Of a DNA stretch of 64,000 nucleotides, positions 26,333 through 34,856 are shown in pieces. Below the pieces are notes generated by a model. It worked only from the letters and a program-made list of their open reading frames with translations. It had not been told where the DNA came from and made no database searches. The DNA is from Allobosea lathyri (GTDB taxonomy: Bacteria > Pseudomonadota > Alphaproteobacteria > Rhizobiales > Beijerinckiaceae): positions 62,001 to 126,000 of the forward strand of contig NZ_FNUY01000004.1 of assembly GCF_900108245.1 (NCBI RefSeq). The letters are read 5' to 3'. The position numbers and the translations under genes were made by a program. The stretch's first letter is position 1, and each line of letters starts with the position of its first letter.

Positions 26333-26995
26333 ATGCCTAGGCCGAAGAGAAAGGCGGCGACTGTCGAGGGCGCCATCGCCGACATGCGCAAGAAGATTTC
26401 CTCGCGGGCCATCAGCCCGGGCACGCGAATTCCCGAAGAGGATCTGGCCCAGGCCTATGATCTGCCGCGCGCCAAGGCGCGCGAGGTGCTGGCAACCCTG
26501 GAAGACCGCAGCCTGATCACCCGCGAACCCAATAAGGGCGCGATCGTCGCGGCGGTGGATATGGAAACCACCTATCGCCTCTATGAGGTCCGCGAAGCCC
26601 TGGACGGCCTTGCCGTCAGATTGGCGACGCTGAACTCGAAGACGAGCGATTGGGACGATATCAGCGAGCTCTTCGGCCCGTCCTTCGAGGAAAGCCTGAA
26701 GGCAGGCGACATCGACCGCCATGTCGAGGCGATCGAAACATTTCGCGCCCGGATCACGGAAGCCGCCCAGAATCCGGTGCTCACCGATCTGATCGAGCGG
26801 ATCTACGACCGCACGCGCGTCACGATCCGCCGCGTGGCGCTGCTACCCGGCCGCGCCCAGATGGGCATACTTCAATATCGGGCCGTGCTCTCGGCAATGA
26901 TCCGTGGCGACGCCGACGAAGCCGAACTGCGCATAAGGGAGCTGAACCGGAGCGCGCGCGAATATATCGAACGCTACAAGGACTACGTGCTTTAG
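26333..26995 (+). CDS. GntR-family regulator of the aminotransferase/Liv operon
   Basis: 220-aa regulator. The winged HTH contains ISPGTRIPEEDLAQAYDLPR, AKAREVLATLEDRSLITREP and NKGAIVAAVD. A helical FCD-type ligand domain follows (YRLYEVREALDGLAVRLATL). The FCD Asp/His metal positions are not clearly kept (SMIRGDADEAEL only), so its ligand chemistry may differ from typical FCD proteins. I use ATG 26333; the open frame back to 26228 reads through the operator region. It is divergent from the ten-gene operon, which it very likely controls. Confidence 0.88.
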   Translation: MPRPKRKAATVEGAIADMRKKISSRAISPGTRIPEEDLAQAYDLPRAKAREVLATLEDRSLITREPNKGAIVAAVDMETTYRLYEVREALDGLAVRLATLNSKTSDWDDISELFGPSFEESLKAGDIDRHVEAIETFRARITEAAQNPVLTDLIERIYDRTRVTIRRVALLPGRAQMGILQYRAVLSAMIRGDADEAELRIRELNRSAREYIERYKDYVL

Positions 26996-27090
26996 ACGGC
27001 GCCTGCACATGCAGGACGAACTCCGCCGGCGCCAGCGCCCCACTTCGATGGCGAGGATGCTGGTCCGGTCGAGAATCTCGACCGGGTTAT

Positions 27091-27234
27091 GGGGTGCAAC
27101 GTGGCATAGGTCCGTAGAATCCGCGGCAAGCGCCCGTACATCAGCGAATGCACGGAGGCGATCGCGATGCCTCCTGTCGAAAACCGCGAGATGGTCTTCA
27201 GCCTGTCACCCTGCGCGATCTCGAAAGTCGATGC
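27091..27234 (-). pseudogene. Possible relic of a LysR effector-binding domain
   Basis: Within the 302-bp gap 26996-27297 the minus strand reads AIASVHSLMYGRLPRILRTY followed by ATLHP. This looks like the first strand and helix of a LysR substrate domain (typically IG-x-x-x-S-x-x-x-x-LPRxLRxF-x-x-x-xP). It has no start codon, HTH or continuation. The match is short and could be chance; the rest of the gap shows no gene. Confidence 0.3.
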
Positions 27235-27297
27235 CCTGACGGGACAAACCGCTTAAGCCAGCGGTCTCTGAAATGACGCATCGCTTGTCCTGAAACC

Positions 27298-27708
27298 CTA
27301 TGCCAGACGGAAGGTCGGCAGGGGATAACGGGCTGCGTCCGGCAGCGGCAGCGTCTCCACCTTCGCGGTGCTCTTCACTGCGGTCGCGTCTGCGGCAATG
27401 ACGCGGCCGAGCAGCGTCGCGCCCTCCTCCAGGGCGATCTCGGCCAGGATGATCGGAACCTCATCGTTGAACGAGGGGTGGTTCGGGCGGGTGATCAGCG
27501 AGAAGGACACGATGTGGCCGCGCCCCGACGCTTCGATCCAGACGAGATCGCTGGAGCCGGTATAGGGGCATAGGAGGCGCGGATAGAAGAAGGGTTGCCC
27601 GCCGGACCGGGCCTGCTGGAGGAGGAGCTTGCCCTCGCGCCATCCGGCGAGGAACGTGGCATTGTCCTCATCCTCATAGGGCTGCGGATAATTGGGTTTC
27701 TGCGTCAT
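27298..27708 (-). CDS. DUF35/OB-fold acyl-CoA-associated protein
   Basis: 136 aa. A small helix and ribbon are followed by an OB fold (LVWIEASGRGHIVSFSLITR, then PIILAEIALEEGATLLGRVI). DUF35 proteins partner thiolase-fold enzymes, for example in the ChsH2-Ltp2 retro-aldolase of steroid breakdown. The ribbon usually has CxxC twice; here only one cysteine remains (YPRLLCPYTGSS), so zinc binding looks lost. Its ATG overlaps the stop of the thiolase-like gene as ATGA, which supports a 1:1 complex. It is the last gene of the operon that begins at 34673. Confidence 0.83.
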   Translation of the reverse strand: MTQKPNYPQPYEDEDNATFLAGWREGKLLLQQARSGGQPFFYPRLLCPYTGSSDLVWIEASGRGHIVSFSLITRPNHPSFNDEVPIILAEIALEEGATLLGRVIAADATAVKSTAKVETLPLPDAARYPLPTFRLA

Positions 27709-28856
27709 TGCACGGCCTCCAGAATGATGCTGCTGGCGGAGAGGCCATGGCCGTACCCGACCATGCCATAACCCGCGACGAGCCCGCGCCGGGCCTTGGC
27801 GACCTGACGCCCGACCGCCTCCCCGCGAAGCTGCCGGACGGCTTCCGTCACGCTGAGCAGTCCGCCGGCGATTCCAGCCTGGCCGCAGGACAGCTGCCCG
27901 CCGCCGGTGTTGAGCGGCAGGGTTCCCTCCCATGAGAAGCTGTTGGCCGCCAGGAACGCGCTGACCTCGCCCTTCCTGCAGAAGCCTAGATCCTCGAGCT
28001 GGATGGCGACCATGATCGGGTAATCGTCGTAAGCCTGGACGAAATCCATGTCTTGCGGGCCATAGCCCGCCTTGGCGTAAAGCTTGTCGGCGAAGGTCTC
28101 CCAGCCGCCGCGCAAGGGCGCGATCTCCATCGGCGGATGATTGTGCCGCTCGAAGCCGGACAAAATCCGGACGCCCTTGCCCGGCGGCGCGCGATCCAGC
28201 GTGGTCACGATCACAGCCTCGGCTCCGGCGCAGGGCAGCACGCAATCGTAGAGGCAGATCGGGTCGGCGATGACCCGCGCGTTCATATAGTCGTCGATCG
28301 TCATCGGCCCACGCAGCAGCGCGTGCTCGTTCTGTTGCGCGCTGCGACGCTGGTCGACGGAGATCCGGCCCAGATCCTCGCGGCGGGTGCCGTAGGTTTC
28401 CGCATGTTTGCGCTGGATGATGCCGAAAAGACCGTTCGCGCCGCCAAAGCCGAGCGGCGTGCCGTAGTTGCGCAGACCGCGGCTGAAATTATCCATCAGC
28501 TTGAAGTGACCGCCGACATCGTAATTGTCGCCGGCGATGCAAAGCACTGTCGTCGCCTGTCCGGTCTCGATCGCGTGCTTGGCATTGATCACGCTGGCGA
28601 CGGGCCCGGCGCTGCCCGCCGTGCCCAGATACGCCCAGGACAGCGACAGGCCGAACTGCTCGGCCGTCGTCACCGTGTTGTCGGGCGGCAGTTCGAATGA
28701 GGAGATCGCCAGTCCATCGACATCCCCAAAGGACAGGCCCGCCGAAGCGAGCGCCTTCTGGCCGGCCTCGGCAAGGAACGCGAAGAGGGTGCGGCTCGTC
28801 CGCTTCTCATAGGCCGTCTGGCCATATCCGGTTATTCCGATGCTGCTCGTTGTCAT
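27705..28856 (-). CDS. Thiolase-fold (SCP-x/Ltp2-like) protein lacking the usual catalytic cysteine
   Basis: 383-aa thiolase superfamily protein. The N-terminal half has GITGYGQTAYEKRTSRTLF and LSWAYLGTAGSAGPVASVIN; at the nucleophile position TAGSAG appears instead of a Cys motif. The C-terminal motif usually written NxxGG-GHPxGATG reads LNTGGGQLSCGQAGIAGG, with Gln in place of His. These changes argue against ordinary thiolysis and favour an Ltp2-like retro-aldolase or a substrate-binding role with the coupled DUF35 protein. ATG 28856 lies 7 bp after the CoA-transferase stop. The true reaction is not known. Confidence 0.85.
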   Translation of the reverse strand: MTTSSIGITGYGQTAYEKRTSRTLFAFLAEAGQKALASAGLSFGDVDGLAISSFELPPDNTVTTAEQFGLSLSWAYLGTAGSAGPVASVINAKHAIETGQATTVLCIAGDNYDVGGHFKLMDNFSRGLRNYGTPLGFGGANGLFGIIQRKHAETYGTRREDLGRISVDQRRSAQQNEHALLRGPMTIDDYMNARVIADPICLYDCVLPCAGAEAVIVTTLDRAPPGKGVRILSGFERHNHPPMEIAPLRGGWETFADKLYAKAGYGPQDMDFVQAYDDYPIMVAIQLEDLGFCRKGEVSAFLAANSFSWEGTLPLNTGGGQLSCGQAGIAGGLLSVTEAVRQLRGEAVGRQVAKARRGLVAGYGMVGYGHGLSASSIILEAVQ

Positions 28857-28863
28857 GTCGGCC

Positions 28864-30084
28864 TCAGATGATGTTGCTGCGCCGCAGCGCGTCCATGTCG
28901 TCGCGGGACAGGCCGAGCCAGCCACCGAACACTTCGTCGTTCGACGCCCCCGGGTCGCGGCCGGTCCAGCGGATCGTGCCGGGCGTGTCGCTCAGCTTGG
29001 GTACAGGCGCCGGCATTCGCAGGGGGCCGAGTTGATCGTCGACCAGCGTCTTGATCGCCTCGCGAGCCGCGACATGCGCATCGCCCAGGACATCGGCGAT
29101 ATCGTTGATCCGACCGGCGACGACTTTCTGCGCGACCAGCTTGGCGAGCGCTTCGTCGGTGTTCTGCGTTGCGAGCCAGGCAGCCACCTCGCCATCGATC
29201 GCGTCCCGGTGCGTGACCCGGTCGGCCATCGAGCCGAAGCGCGGGTCGGTCTTGAGGTCGGGCCGCTCCATCGCAGCCACGAGCCCCTCATAGATGCGCT
29301 GCGAGCCGCAACTGATGGCGATCGCGCCGCCATCGGCCGTCGGATAAACGTTGCGCGGGACATCCTCTTCCATCTGGTTGCCGAGAAGCGGCTTCTTCTG
29401 GCCGGTCTGGTCGAAGCGCACGACGACGGATTCGATGATCCGCAGCAATGGCTCGTACAGGGCGACGTCGACGACCTGTCCCCTTCCGGTCAACTCGCGG
29501 CGATGGATCGCAGCGAGCGCTCCGAAAGCGCCGAAGACGCCGGCGAGATAGTCGCCCATCGGAAAAGCGGAGACCGTCGGCCCCTTGTCGGGATGGCCGG
29601 TGAAGGAGGCGAGGCCGGAGAAGGCCTCGGCGATCGTGGCATAGCCGCCTTGCTCCTTGTTCGGGCCGGTCTGCCCCCAGCCGCTGACGCGCACCCAGAC
29701 GATACGGGGAAAGCGCTCGCTCAATTCCTGCGGGGACAGCCCCCAGCGTTCGAGCGTGCCCGGTCGGAAATTCTCGATCACGATGTCGCTTTCGCCGATG
29801 AGCTTGAGCGCGAGCTCGCGTGCCTCGGGCCGGGAGATGTCCAGCGTGACCGTGTGCTTGTTGCGCGCCATCGTCTTCCACCAGAGCGCCGCGCCGTCCT
29901 TGTGCGGCGGCCATTCGCGCAACGCGTCCGGCTTGCCGGGTTTCTCGACCTTGATCACGCGGGCGCCGAAATCGGCCAGCATCGAGCCGACGAACGGCCC
30001 CGCCAGCATCGAGCCGAGTTCGAGCACTTTCAGGTCGCCGAGCGCGCCTTGGGATGGCAGGGCAGAGTCCGTGGTTCGTGTCAT
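28864..30084 (-). CDS. CaiB/BaiF family III CoA-transferase
   Basis: 406 aa. Activates a carboxylic acid as its CoA thioester. Family marks are DLKVLELGSMLAGPFVGSML, ADFGARVIKVEKPGKPDA, AFPMGDYLAGVFG (catalytic Asp) and GQVVDVALYEPLL. It shares the fold with the protein at 21832-23049 but is clearly a different subgroup (PPHKDGAALWWKTMARNKHT). It lies 59 bp downstream of the polyamine-type permease genes and feeds the thiolase/DUF35 pair. Donor CoA and substrate are unknown. Confidence 0.9.
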   Translation of the reverse strand: MTRTTDSALPSQGALGDLKVLELGSMLAGPFVGSMLADFGARVIKVEKPGKPDALREWPPHKDGAALWWKTMARNKHTVTLDISRPEARELALKLIGESDIVIENFRPGTLERWGLSPQELSERFPRIVWVRVSGWGQTGPNKEQGGYATIAEAFSGLASFTGHPDKGPTVSAFPMGDYLAGVFGAFGALAAIHRRELTGRGQVVDVALYEPLLRIIESVVVRFDQTGQKKPLLGNQMEEDVPRNVYPTADGGAIAISCGSQRIYEGLVAAMERPDLKTDPRFGSMADRVTHRDAIDGEVAAWLATQNTDEALAKLVAQKVVAGRINDIADVLGDAHVAAREAIKTLVDDQLGPLRMPAPVPKLSDTPGTIRWTGRDPGASNDEVFGGWLGLSRDDMDALRRSNII

Positions 30085-30143
30085 GATCGGCCTGTGATGA
30101 TGCGCGCGGGTCGATTTCCGCGCGGGTGCGGCGAAATATCGAG

Positions 30144-30956
30144 CTATTTCTGGGAGGCTGCGACGCGATCGATCCCGACAAAGATATCGAGGATCACCAC
30201 CGCGACGATCGCGACATAGATCGTCCCCGCGGAGATGGCCGCCACCATCGGATCGATGGCGTATTGGACGTAGTTGAAAAGTTTCACCGGGATCGGCATC
30301 AGGCTGGCGGTCGAGTTGAAGATGCTCAGCTCGACGTTGATCCAGGAGATGATCAGGGCGAAGAGCGCGCCCGCAACGATGCCGGGCTTGATGATCGGCA
30401 GCGTCACCAGGAAGAAGGTCGAGACCCCGGATGCGCCGAGATCGAGGCTCGCCTCCTCCAGCGACTGATCGAACCGCGCCAGCGAGGCGAGGACGGTTCG
30501 CAGGATGTAGGGCACGACGATGACGACATGGCCCAGCAGCAGGGCCGCGTAGCTGCGCGCGAAACCGAGCGCGCTGGCATATTGCAGCAGCGCCGCGCCG
30601 ATCACGATGGTCGGCAGAATGAGCGGGGCCAGGAAGATGGCGTTGACGACGCCGCGGCCAGGAAGCGAGCTGCGCGTGATCGCAAGCGCGGCCGGCACCC
30701 CGATAAGCACGGCTATGGCCGTGGCGCCGAAGGCGATCGACGCGCTTAGCCCGATCGATTCAAGATAGGAGCTGTCGGCGAGGAAGCGTTCGTACCAGCG
30801 GAAGGTGAAGCCCTGCGGCGGGAACTTCAGATACTCGGTCTCCGTGAACGAGACAGCCACGATGATGGCAAGCGGCAGGGTCAGGAAGGCAAGTCCCGCC
30901 CAGACCACGATCACAAGACAGGCGCGCCCGATGCGCTCGGAGACCGTCATCATCAT
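30144..30956 (-). CDS. ABC permease, PotC-like (polyamine/carboxylate type)
   Basis: 270-aa inner-membrane permease with six predicted helices. The EAA loop is SLEEASLDLGASGVSTFFLV, typical of spermidine/putrescine-family importers. The ATG at 30956 overlaps the stop of the partner permease as ATGA. This importer family also carries other small cations and organic acids, so polyamine transport is not implied; the co-encoded CoA enzymes favour a carboxylate. Confidence 0.92.
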   Translation of the reverse strand: MMMTVSERIGRACLVIVVWAGLAFLTLPLAIIVAVSFTETEYLKFPPQGFTFRWYERFLADSSYLESIGLSASIAFGATAIAVLIGVPAALAITRSSLPGRGVVNAIFLAPLILPTIVIGAALLQYASALGFARSYAALLLGHVVIVVPYILRTVLASLARFDQSLEEASLDLGASGVSTFFLVTLPIIKPGIVAGALFALIISWINVELSIFNSTASLMPIPVKLFNYVQYAIDPMVAAISAGTIYVAIVAVVILDIFVGIDRVAASQK

Positions 30957-31804
30957 TGCACCGCCTGGCGGCCTGACGGCTGCCGCTCGATGAAGAACAG
31001 GGAAAGCGCGATCAGGATCAGGGTCACGACGAGCAGGCCAACCGCGAGGGCCGCTCCGAAGTTGAAGTCGAACAGGGAGCCGTATTGCTCGAAGATCGAC
31101 ATCGCCATCACCACGGTTCGTCCGCCGCTCATGATGCTGGGAACGACATAGGCGCTGACGGCGAGCGTGAAGACGATGAGCGAGCCCGCGATCACGCCGG
31201 GCAGGCTGAGCGGGAACGTCACCTTCGCGAAGGTGACGAACCGGCTGGCGCCGAGGTCGAGCGATGCCTCGACCAGGGATTTGTCGATCGTCTGCAGCAC
31301 TCCCGCCACGGTGAGCACCATGAAGGGCACGAGGATGTAGGTGAGACCGATCACGATGCTCAGTTCGGTGAACAGGATCGGGATCGGACGCTCGGTCAGC
31401 CCCAGCGTCACCAGGGTCGCATTAACGATCCCCTGCCGGCCGAGCAGGATGATCCAGCCGAACGAGCGCACGATATTGCTCGTGAACAGCGGCATGATCA
31501 CGAGGATGTAGCAGAGCCGCCGGCCGGCGCGGCTGCGCACGACATTCACGATGTAATAGGCGATCGGATAGCCGATCAGGAACGAGACCACCGTCGCAAG
31601 CAGAGACAGCTTGAACGTGGTGTAGAGGACGTTGGGATAGTAGCTGTCGGCCAGGATGCGCGCATAGTTGGCCAGACTCCATTCGCCGGCCGCGTTCTGG
31701 AAACTCGCGACAACGACGACGACGAACGGCACCAGGAAGAACGCGGCCATGAAGGCCAGCGGCACGCCGAGCAGAAGCGCAGCCCAACCGTTCCGGATTC
31801 TCAT
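30953..31804 (-). CDS. ABC permease, PotB-like
   Basis: 283-aa permease with an N-terminal helix (LLLGVPLAFMAAFFLVPFVV) and the EAA loop SLVEASLDLGASRFVTFAKV. It partners the PotC-like protein encoded next. It is 88 bp downstream of the ATPase gene. Together they form the pore of a type I importer. Confidence 0.92.
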   Translation of the reverse strand: MRIRNGWAALLLGVPLAFMAAFFLVPFVVVVVASFQNAAGEWSLANYARILADSYYPNVLYTTFKLSLLATVVSFLIGYPIAYYIVNVVRSRAGRRLCYILVIMPLFTSNIVRSFGWIILLGRQGIVNATLVTLGLTERPIPILFTELSIVIGLTYILVPFMVLTVAGVLQTIDKSLVEASLDLGASRFVTFAKVTFPLSLPGVIAGSLIVFTLAVSAYVVPSIMSGGRTVVMAMSIFEQYGSLFDFNFGAALAVGLLVVTLILIALSLFFIERQPSGRQAVQ

Positions 31805-31892
31805 CGCGGCATCTCCACGGACCAGCAGTGGAGGCCGAAGCGGCGCGTGCCGTATGCCGTCGGGGGGCCCAACCCAAGCTCCACGAGAGCGC

Positions 31893-32960
31893 TCATTTCG
31901 TCAGGACCTGGCCGCTGTCGCAGTGCCAGGACAGGAAGACGGCATCGTTCCTGCCGAACTCGGTCGCCCCCGCCAGCGCAGTCTGCTGTGCAATGAACTC
32001 CTGGCCACCGTCGGTCACGGCATAGACACGGACAGCACCGCCGATGAAGACCACATCCTTGACCTTGGCGCGAACCACGATCCCGCCGGAGGCTTTCGGC
32101 GGCTCTTCGCACGTCAGCGTCACGGCCTCCGGCCGGAGCAGATAGGTGACCTCGGCACCGGCAGGGGCGGCATGGCCGGCTGGAATCGAAAGCCCCGCCA
32201 CCACAAGCGTCCGGTCGGCAGCGACGGTTGCGGAGATGAGATTGGCGTCCCCGATAAAGTCGGCAACATACCGCTCGCTCGGCGCATGATAGATGTCGCG
32301 CCCCCGGCCGATCTGCGCGATGCGCCCCGCATCCATCACCGCGATACGATCGGCCATCACCAGCGCTTCTTCCTGATCATGCGTCACGAAGATGAAGGTG
32401 ATGCCCAGCTTCTGCTGCAGGCTTTTCAATTCGATCTGCATCTGCTTGCGGAGCTTGAGGTCGAGCGCTCCGAGCGGTTCGTCCAGCAGCAGGACCTTCG
32501 GCTTGTTGGCGATGGCGCGGGCAAGCGCCACGCGCTGCTGCTGCCCCCCGGACAGCTGCGAGGGAAAGCGCCCGGCAAATGTCGCCATGCCCACGGTCGT
32601 CAGGGATTCATCGACGATCGCCGCTATATCCTTCGGCGAGACACCGGCGCGGCGCGGCCCGAAGGCAACGTTCTGCGCGACGGTAAGATGCGGAAACAGC
32701 GCATAATTCTGGAAAACGGTGTTCACCGGCCTTCGATTGGGCGGGAGATGCTTCACCGAGCGCCCGTCGATGACGATGTCGCCCCCGCTTATGTCGACAA
32801 AGCCGGCGATCGACCGCAGAAGCGTGGTCTTTCCGCAGCCGCTGGGGCCGAGCAGCGCGAGAAACTCGCCCTCGGCAACGTCCAGCGAGATGTCGTCGAG
32901 GACGACGAGATCGCTGTAGCGCTTGACGAGCCGTTCCACCCTGATGAAGCCGTCGGACAT
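31893..32960 (-). CDS. ABC transporter ATPase, PotA-like with TOBE domain
   Basis: 355-aa ATPase. Walker A is GPSGCGKTT, the Q loop lies in VFQNYALFPH, the signature is [14 protein letters not shown], Walker B is LLLDEPLGALD, and the switch His is in VTHDQEEAL. A C-terminal TOBE-like domain follows from about residue 240. I use ATG 32960, with GGGAG five nt upstream, rather than the in-frame TTG at 32972. It is the third gene of the AtuA operon and powers the two permeases downstream. Confidence 0.93.
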   Translation of the reverse strand: MSDGFIRVERLVKRYSDLVVLDDISLDVAEGEFLALLGPSGCGKTTLLRSIAGFVDISGGDIVIDGRSVKHLPPNRRPVNTVFQNYALFPHLTVAQNVAFGPRRAGVSPKDIAAIVDESLTTVGMATFAGRFPSQLSGGQQQRVALARAIANKPKVLLLDEPLGALDLKLRKQMQIELKSLQQKLGITFIFVTHDQEEALVMADRIAVMDAGRIAQIGRGRDIYHAPSERYVADFIGDANLISATVAADRTLVVAGLSIPAGHAAPAGAEVTYLLRPEAVTLTCEEPPKASGGIVVRAKVKDVVFIGGAVRVYAVTDGGQEFIAQQTALAGATEFGRNDAVFLSWHCDSGQVLTK

Positions 32961-33004
32961 CCGATCTCCCAATCGTTCTGCGGACGCGTGAAGCCTTCCG
33001 TCGG

Positions 33005-33328
33005 CTATGATGCCGGGATGTCGATCCGCATCAGCGGCACATGATGCTGGCAGCCATACATGTCGCCATCGCCGGCCGAACCCTGCGCGCGCGGCCGCTT
33101 GATCGTGATCTTGATCGCGTTCGCCATGTCGATTTCGAAGAAGGACGAGATTTGCGCGACGTCGATGCCATAGGCCGCCGCGACCGATGCCGGATTGATG
33201 GCGCCAGTGTCGCGGACGGCCTCATAACGCGCCTTGTCCTTGAAAAGGATGTCGAAGGTGATCCGATAGGGGCCGGCATTCTTGCTGCGGACGATGTCCG
33301 CGAGATCCTTGAGCGGGCGCGGGTTCAT
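33005..33328 (-). CDS. DUF4387 protein (AtuA partner)
   Basis: 107-aa protein of the DUF4387 family. Conserved segments are LADIVRSKNAGPYRITFDIL and NAIKITIKRP. In many bacteria it is fused to or next to AtuA-like proteins. Here its ATG begins one base after the AtuA stop, so the two almost certainly act together. No catalytic motif is evident, and the biochemical role is unknown. Confidence 0.85.
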   Translation of the reverse strand: MNPRPLKDLADIVRSKNAGPYRITFDILFKDKARYEAVRDTGAINPASVAAAYGIDVAQISSFFEIDMANAIKITIKRPRAQGSAGDGDMYGCQHHVPLMRIDIPAS

Positions 33329-33329
33329 C

Positions 33330-34673
33330 TCAGAGATCCTCGAAGCTGACGGGAAAGAGTTCGTTCGGCGAAGCGACCTTCATCAGGTGATAGGCGCTGA
33401 ACTCGTAGACCGGCCCGAGGTCGATATCCGACGGCGAATACGGGAAGGCGAGATTGCCGGAGGTGTTGATCACGCCGGGGTAGTGATAGTGCAGCATCGC
33501 GCCGCTGATCTGGTGGCAGGCCGCATGGGCGAGCTCCTGGTCAGCCGCCGTGACCTCGATCACCAGTCCGACCTCGCGCTGGGGCGTCGTTTCGCGCTCC
33601 AGTTCCTTCATCACCCCGTCACGGCCATAGACGTGGAAGGTGATCGTGACGGGGGCAGGCGCGAAATAGACAAGCGCCTTCTGCCTGACATCGGCGAGGA
33701 TCGCGTCGAGCGCTTTCACTGTGGTGGGGCAGCGGATGCCGGCGATCGCGATCGAGCGATAGCCCGCCAGCTTCGCGCCCTCCAGCTTGACGTAGTACTC
33801 GGCGGTTTCGGTCAGCTTCGCGCCTCGGACCCGGACCTGACGCTCTCCGATCTGCTCGAAGGAACAGGCCGAAAGGTCGATCTCGTGGCCGGGGCCGGAT
33901 TGCTTGAAAGGGTTCTCGCGTTCGTAAAGGGAATGCGCGGCGACCGACTTCACCGAGGCCCGCCGTGCCGTGCTGCCCGGTTCAAGCACGAAATTATCCG
34001 CGTGCAATGTGCCAAGCATCACATCCATCGCGAAGGGCTCGGCGGAAAACGCGCCGCATTCCAGGATTTTGCCCATATGGATCGCCAAAGCGGGATCGGC
34101 CCCACGCCAGATCGGGAAGGAGGCGATGACGGAATCGTCGCAGGCACGCCCGGCGATGATGACCTCGGCGCCACCGTCCAGCGCCGCGCAGATCGGCTCA
34201 TGCCCCATCTGGGCAACGAGCATCACGGTCTCGTCGAGGAGTTCGCTCGTCAGGGCACTGCCCGCCTCGAAATCGATGATCTCGCCGGCGGCGACAGCCT
34301 GCTTCGCCCGCTCGATCGGAATATCGGAGCGAATCGTCGCCAGCCTGAAGCCGAGGCCCTGTTCCTCGGCGATCTCACGGACCAGCCTGGCTGTCCGCTC
34401 CACCTGAACGCCTGAGCCCGCCCCTCCGGCGCTGCCGACGATCACCGGGATGCCAGCTTCGCGGCCGGCGCGGATCAGCGCTGTCAGCTCGCGCTTGATG
34501 CTGACGTCGGACACCAGCGGCTTGCCGGAACCGAGATAATGCGGGCCGGGATCCGTCGATCCGGCATCCACGGCGATGACCGCCGGCCCCAGCGACATGC
34601 CACGCGCCAGCGCTTCGTCGCCGAAACCATACCCCAACGTTCCCGTTGGAGTCAGAACCGTAATGGCGGTCAT
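33330..34673 (-). CDS. AtuA-like (DUF1446) protein
   Basis: 447 aa, of the family named for acyclic terpene utilisation AtuA, whose reaction is not well defined. Typical segments are GTLGYGFGDEALARGMSLGP, AVDAGSTDPGPHYLGSGKPL, GSAGGAGSGVQVERTARLV and AALDGGAEVIIAGRACDDSV. It is the first gene of the eight-gene operon (AtuA, DUF4387, PotABC-like, CoA-transferase, thiolase-fold, DUF35). No acyl-CoA carboxylase or terpene enzymes are nearby, so a terpene role is not supported. A palindrome at 34716-34730 precedes it. Confidence 0.85.
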   Translation of the reverse strand: MTAITVLTPTGTLGYGFGDEALARGMSLGPAVIAVDAGSTDPGPHYLGSGKPLVSDVSIKRELTALIRAGREAGIPVIVGSAGGAGSGVQVERTARLVREIAEEQGLGFRLATIRSDIPIERAKQAVAAGEIIDFEAGSALTSELLDETVMLVAQMGHEPICAALDGGAEVIIAGRACDDSVIASFPIWRGADPALAIHMGKILECGAFSAEPFAMDVMLGTLHADNFVLEPGSTARRASVKSVAAHSLYERENPFKQSGPGHEIDLSACSFEQIGERQVRVRGAKLTETAEYYVKLEGAKLAGYRSIAIAGIRCPTTVKALDAILADVRQKALVYFAPAPVTITFHVYGRDGVMKELERETTPQREVGLVIEVTAADQELAHAACHQISGAMLHYHYPGVINTSGNLAFPYSPSDIDLGPVYEFSAYHLMKVASPNELFPVSFEDL

Positions 34674-34715
34674 AATCTACCTCAAATTGCAATTGAACAT
34701 GAATATCGCCCACGA

Positions 34716-34730
34716 ATACATCGGATGTAT
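34716..34730. promoter_or_regulatory. Candidate LysR box ATACAT-CGG-ATGTAT
   Basis: A perfect 6-bp inverted repeat with a 3-nt spacer that fits the LysR T-N11-A form. It lies 43 bp upstream of the AtuA start and close to the end of the LysR gene. It may be the site through which that regulator controls the AtuA operon. Confidence 0.45.
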
Positions 34731-34856
34731 CCGGACAAGATTCATTTCCACTGCAATTGATCGCTTGCGAGGCATCTTCGTCAAATCGCTTCTGACGCCT
34801 CAGAGATAACCTGAGGATATGCCTGAACGCTCAACACGCGCGCGCCGCCGTGTCGA

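Noticed and set aside
26998..27040. CCTGCA-CA-TGCAGG hairpin after the GntR gene as a terminator
   Set aside because: The stem is only 6 bp with a 2-nt loop and there is no T-run.
33330..34673. Acyclic terpene utilisation pathway, from the AtuA name
   Set aside because: Neither the carboxylase subunits nor the hydratase of that pathway are nearby; the family name alone does not support it.
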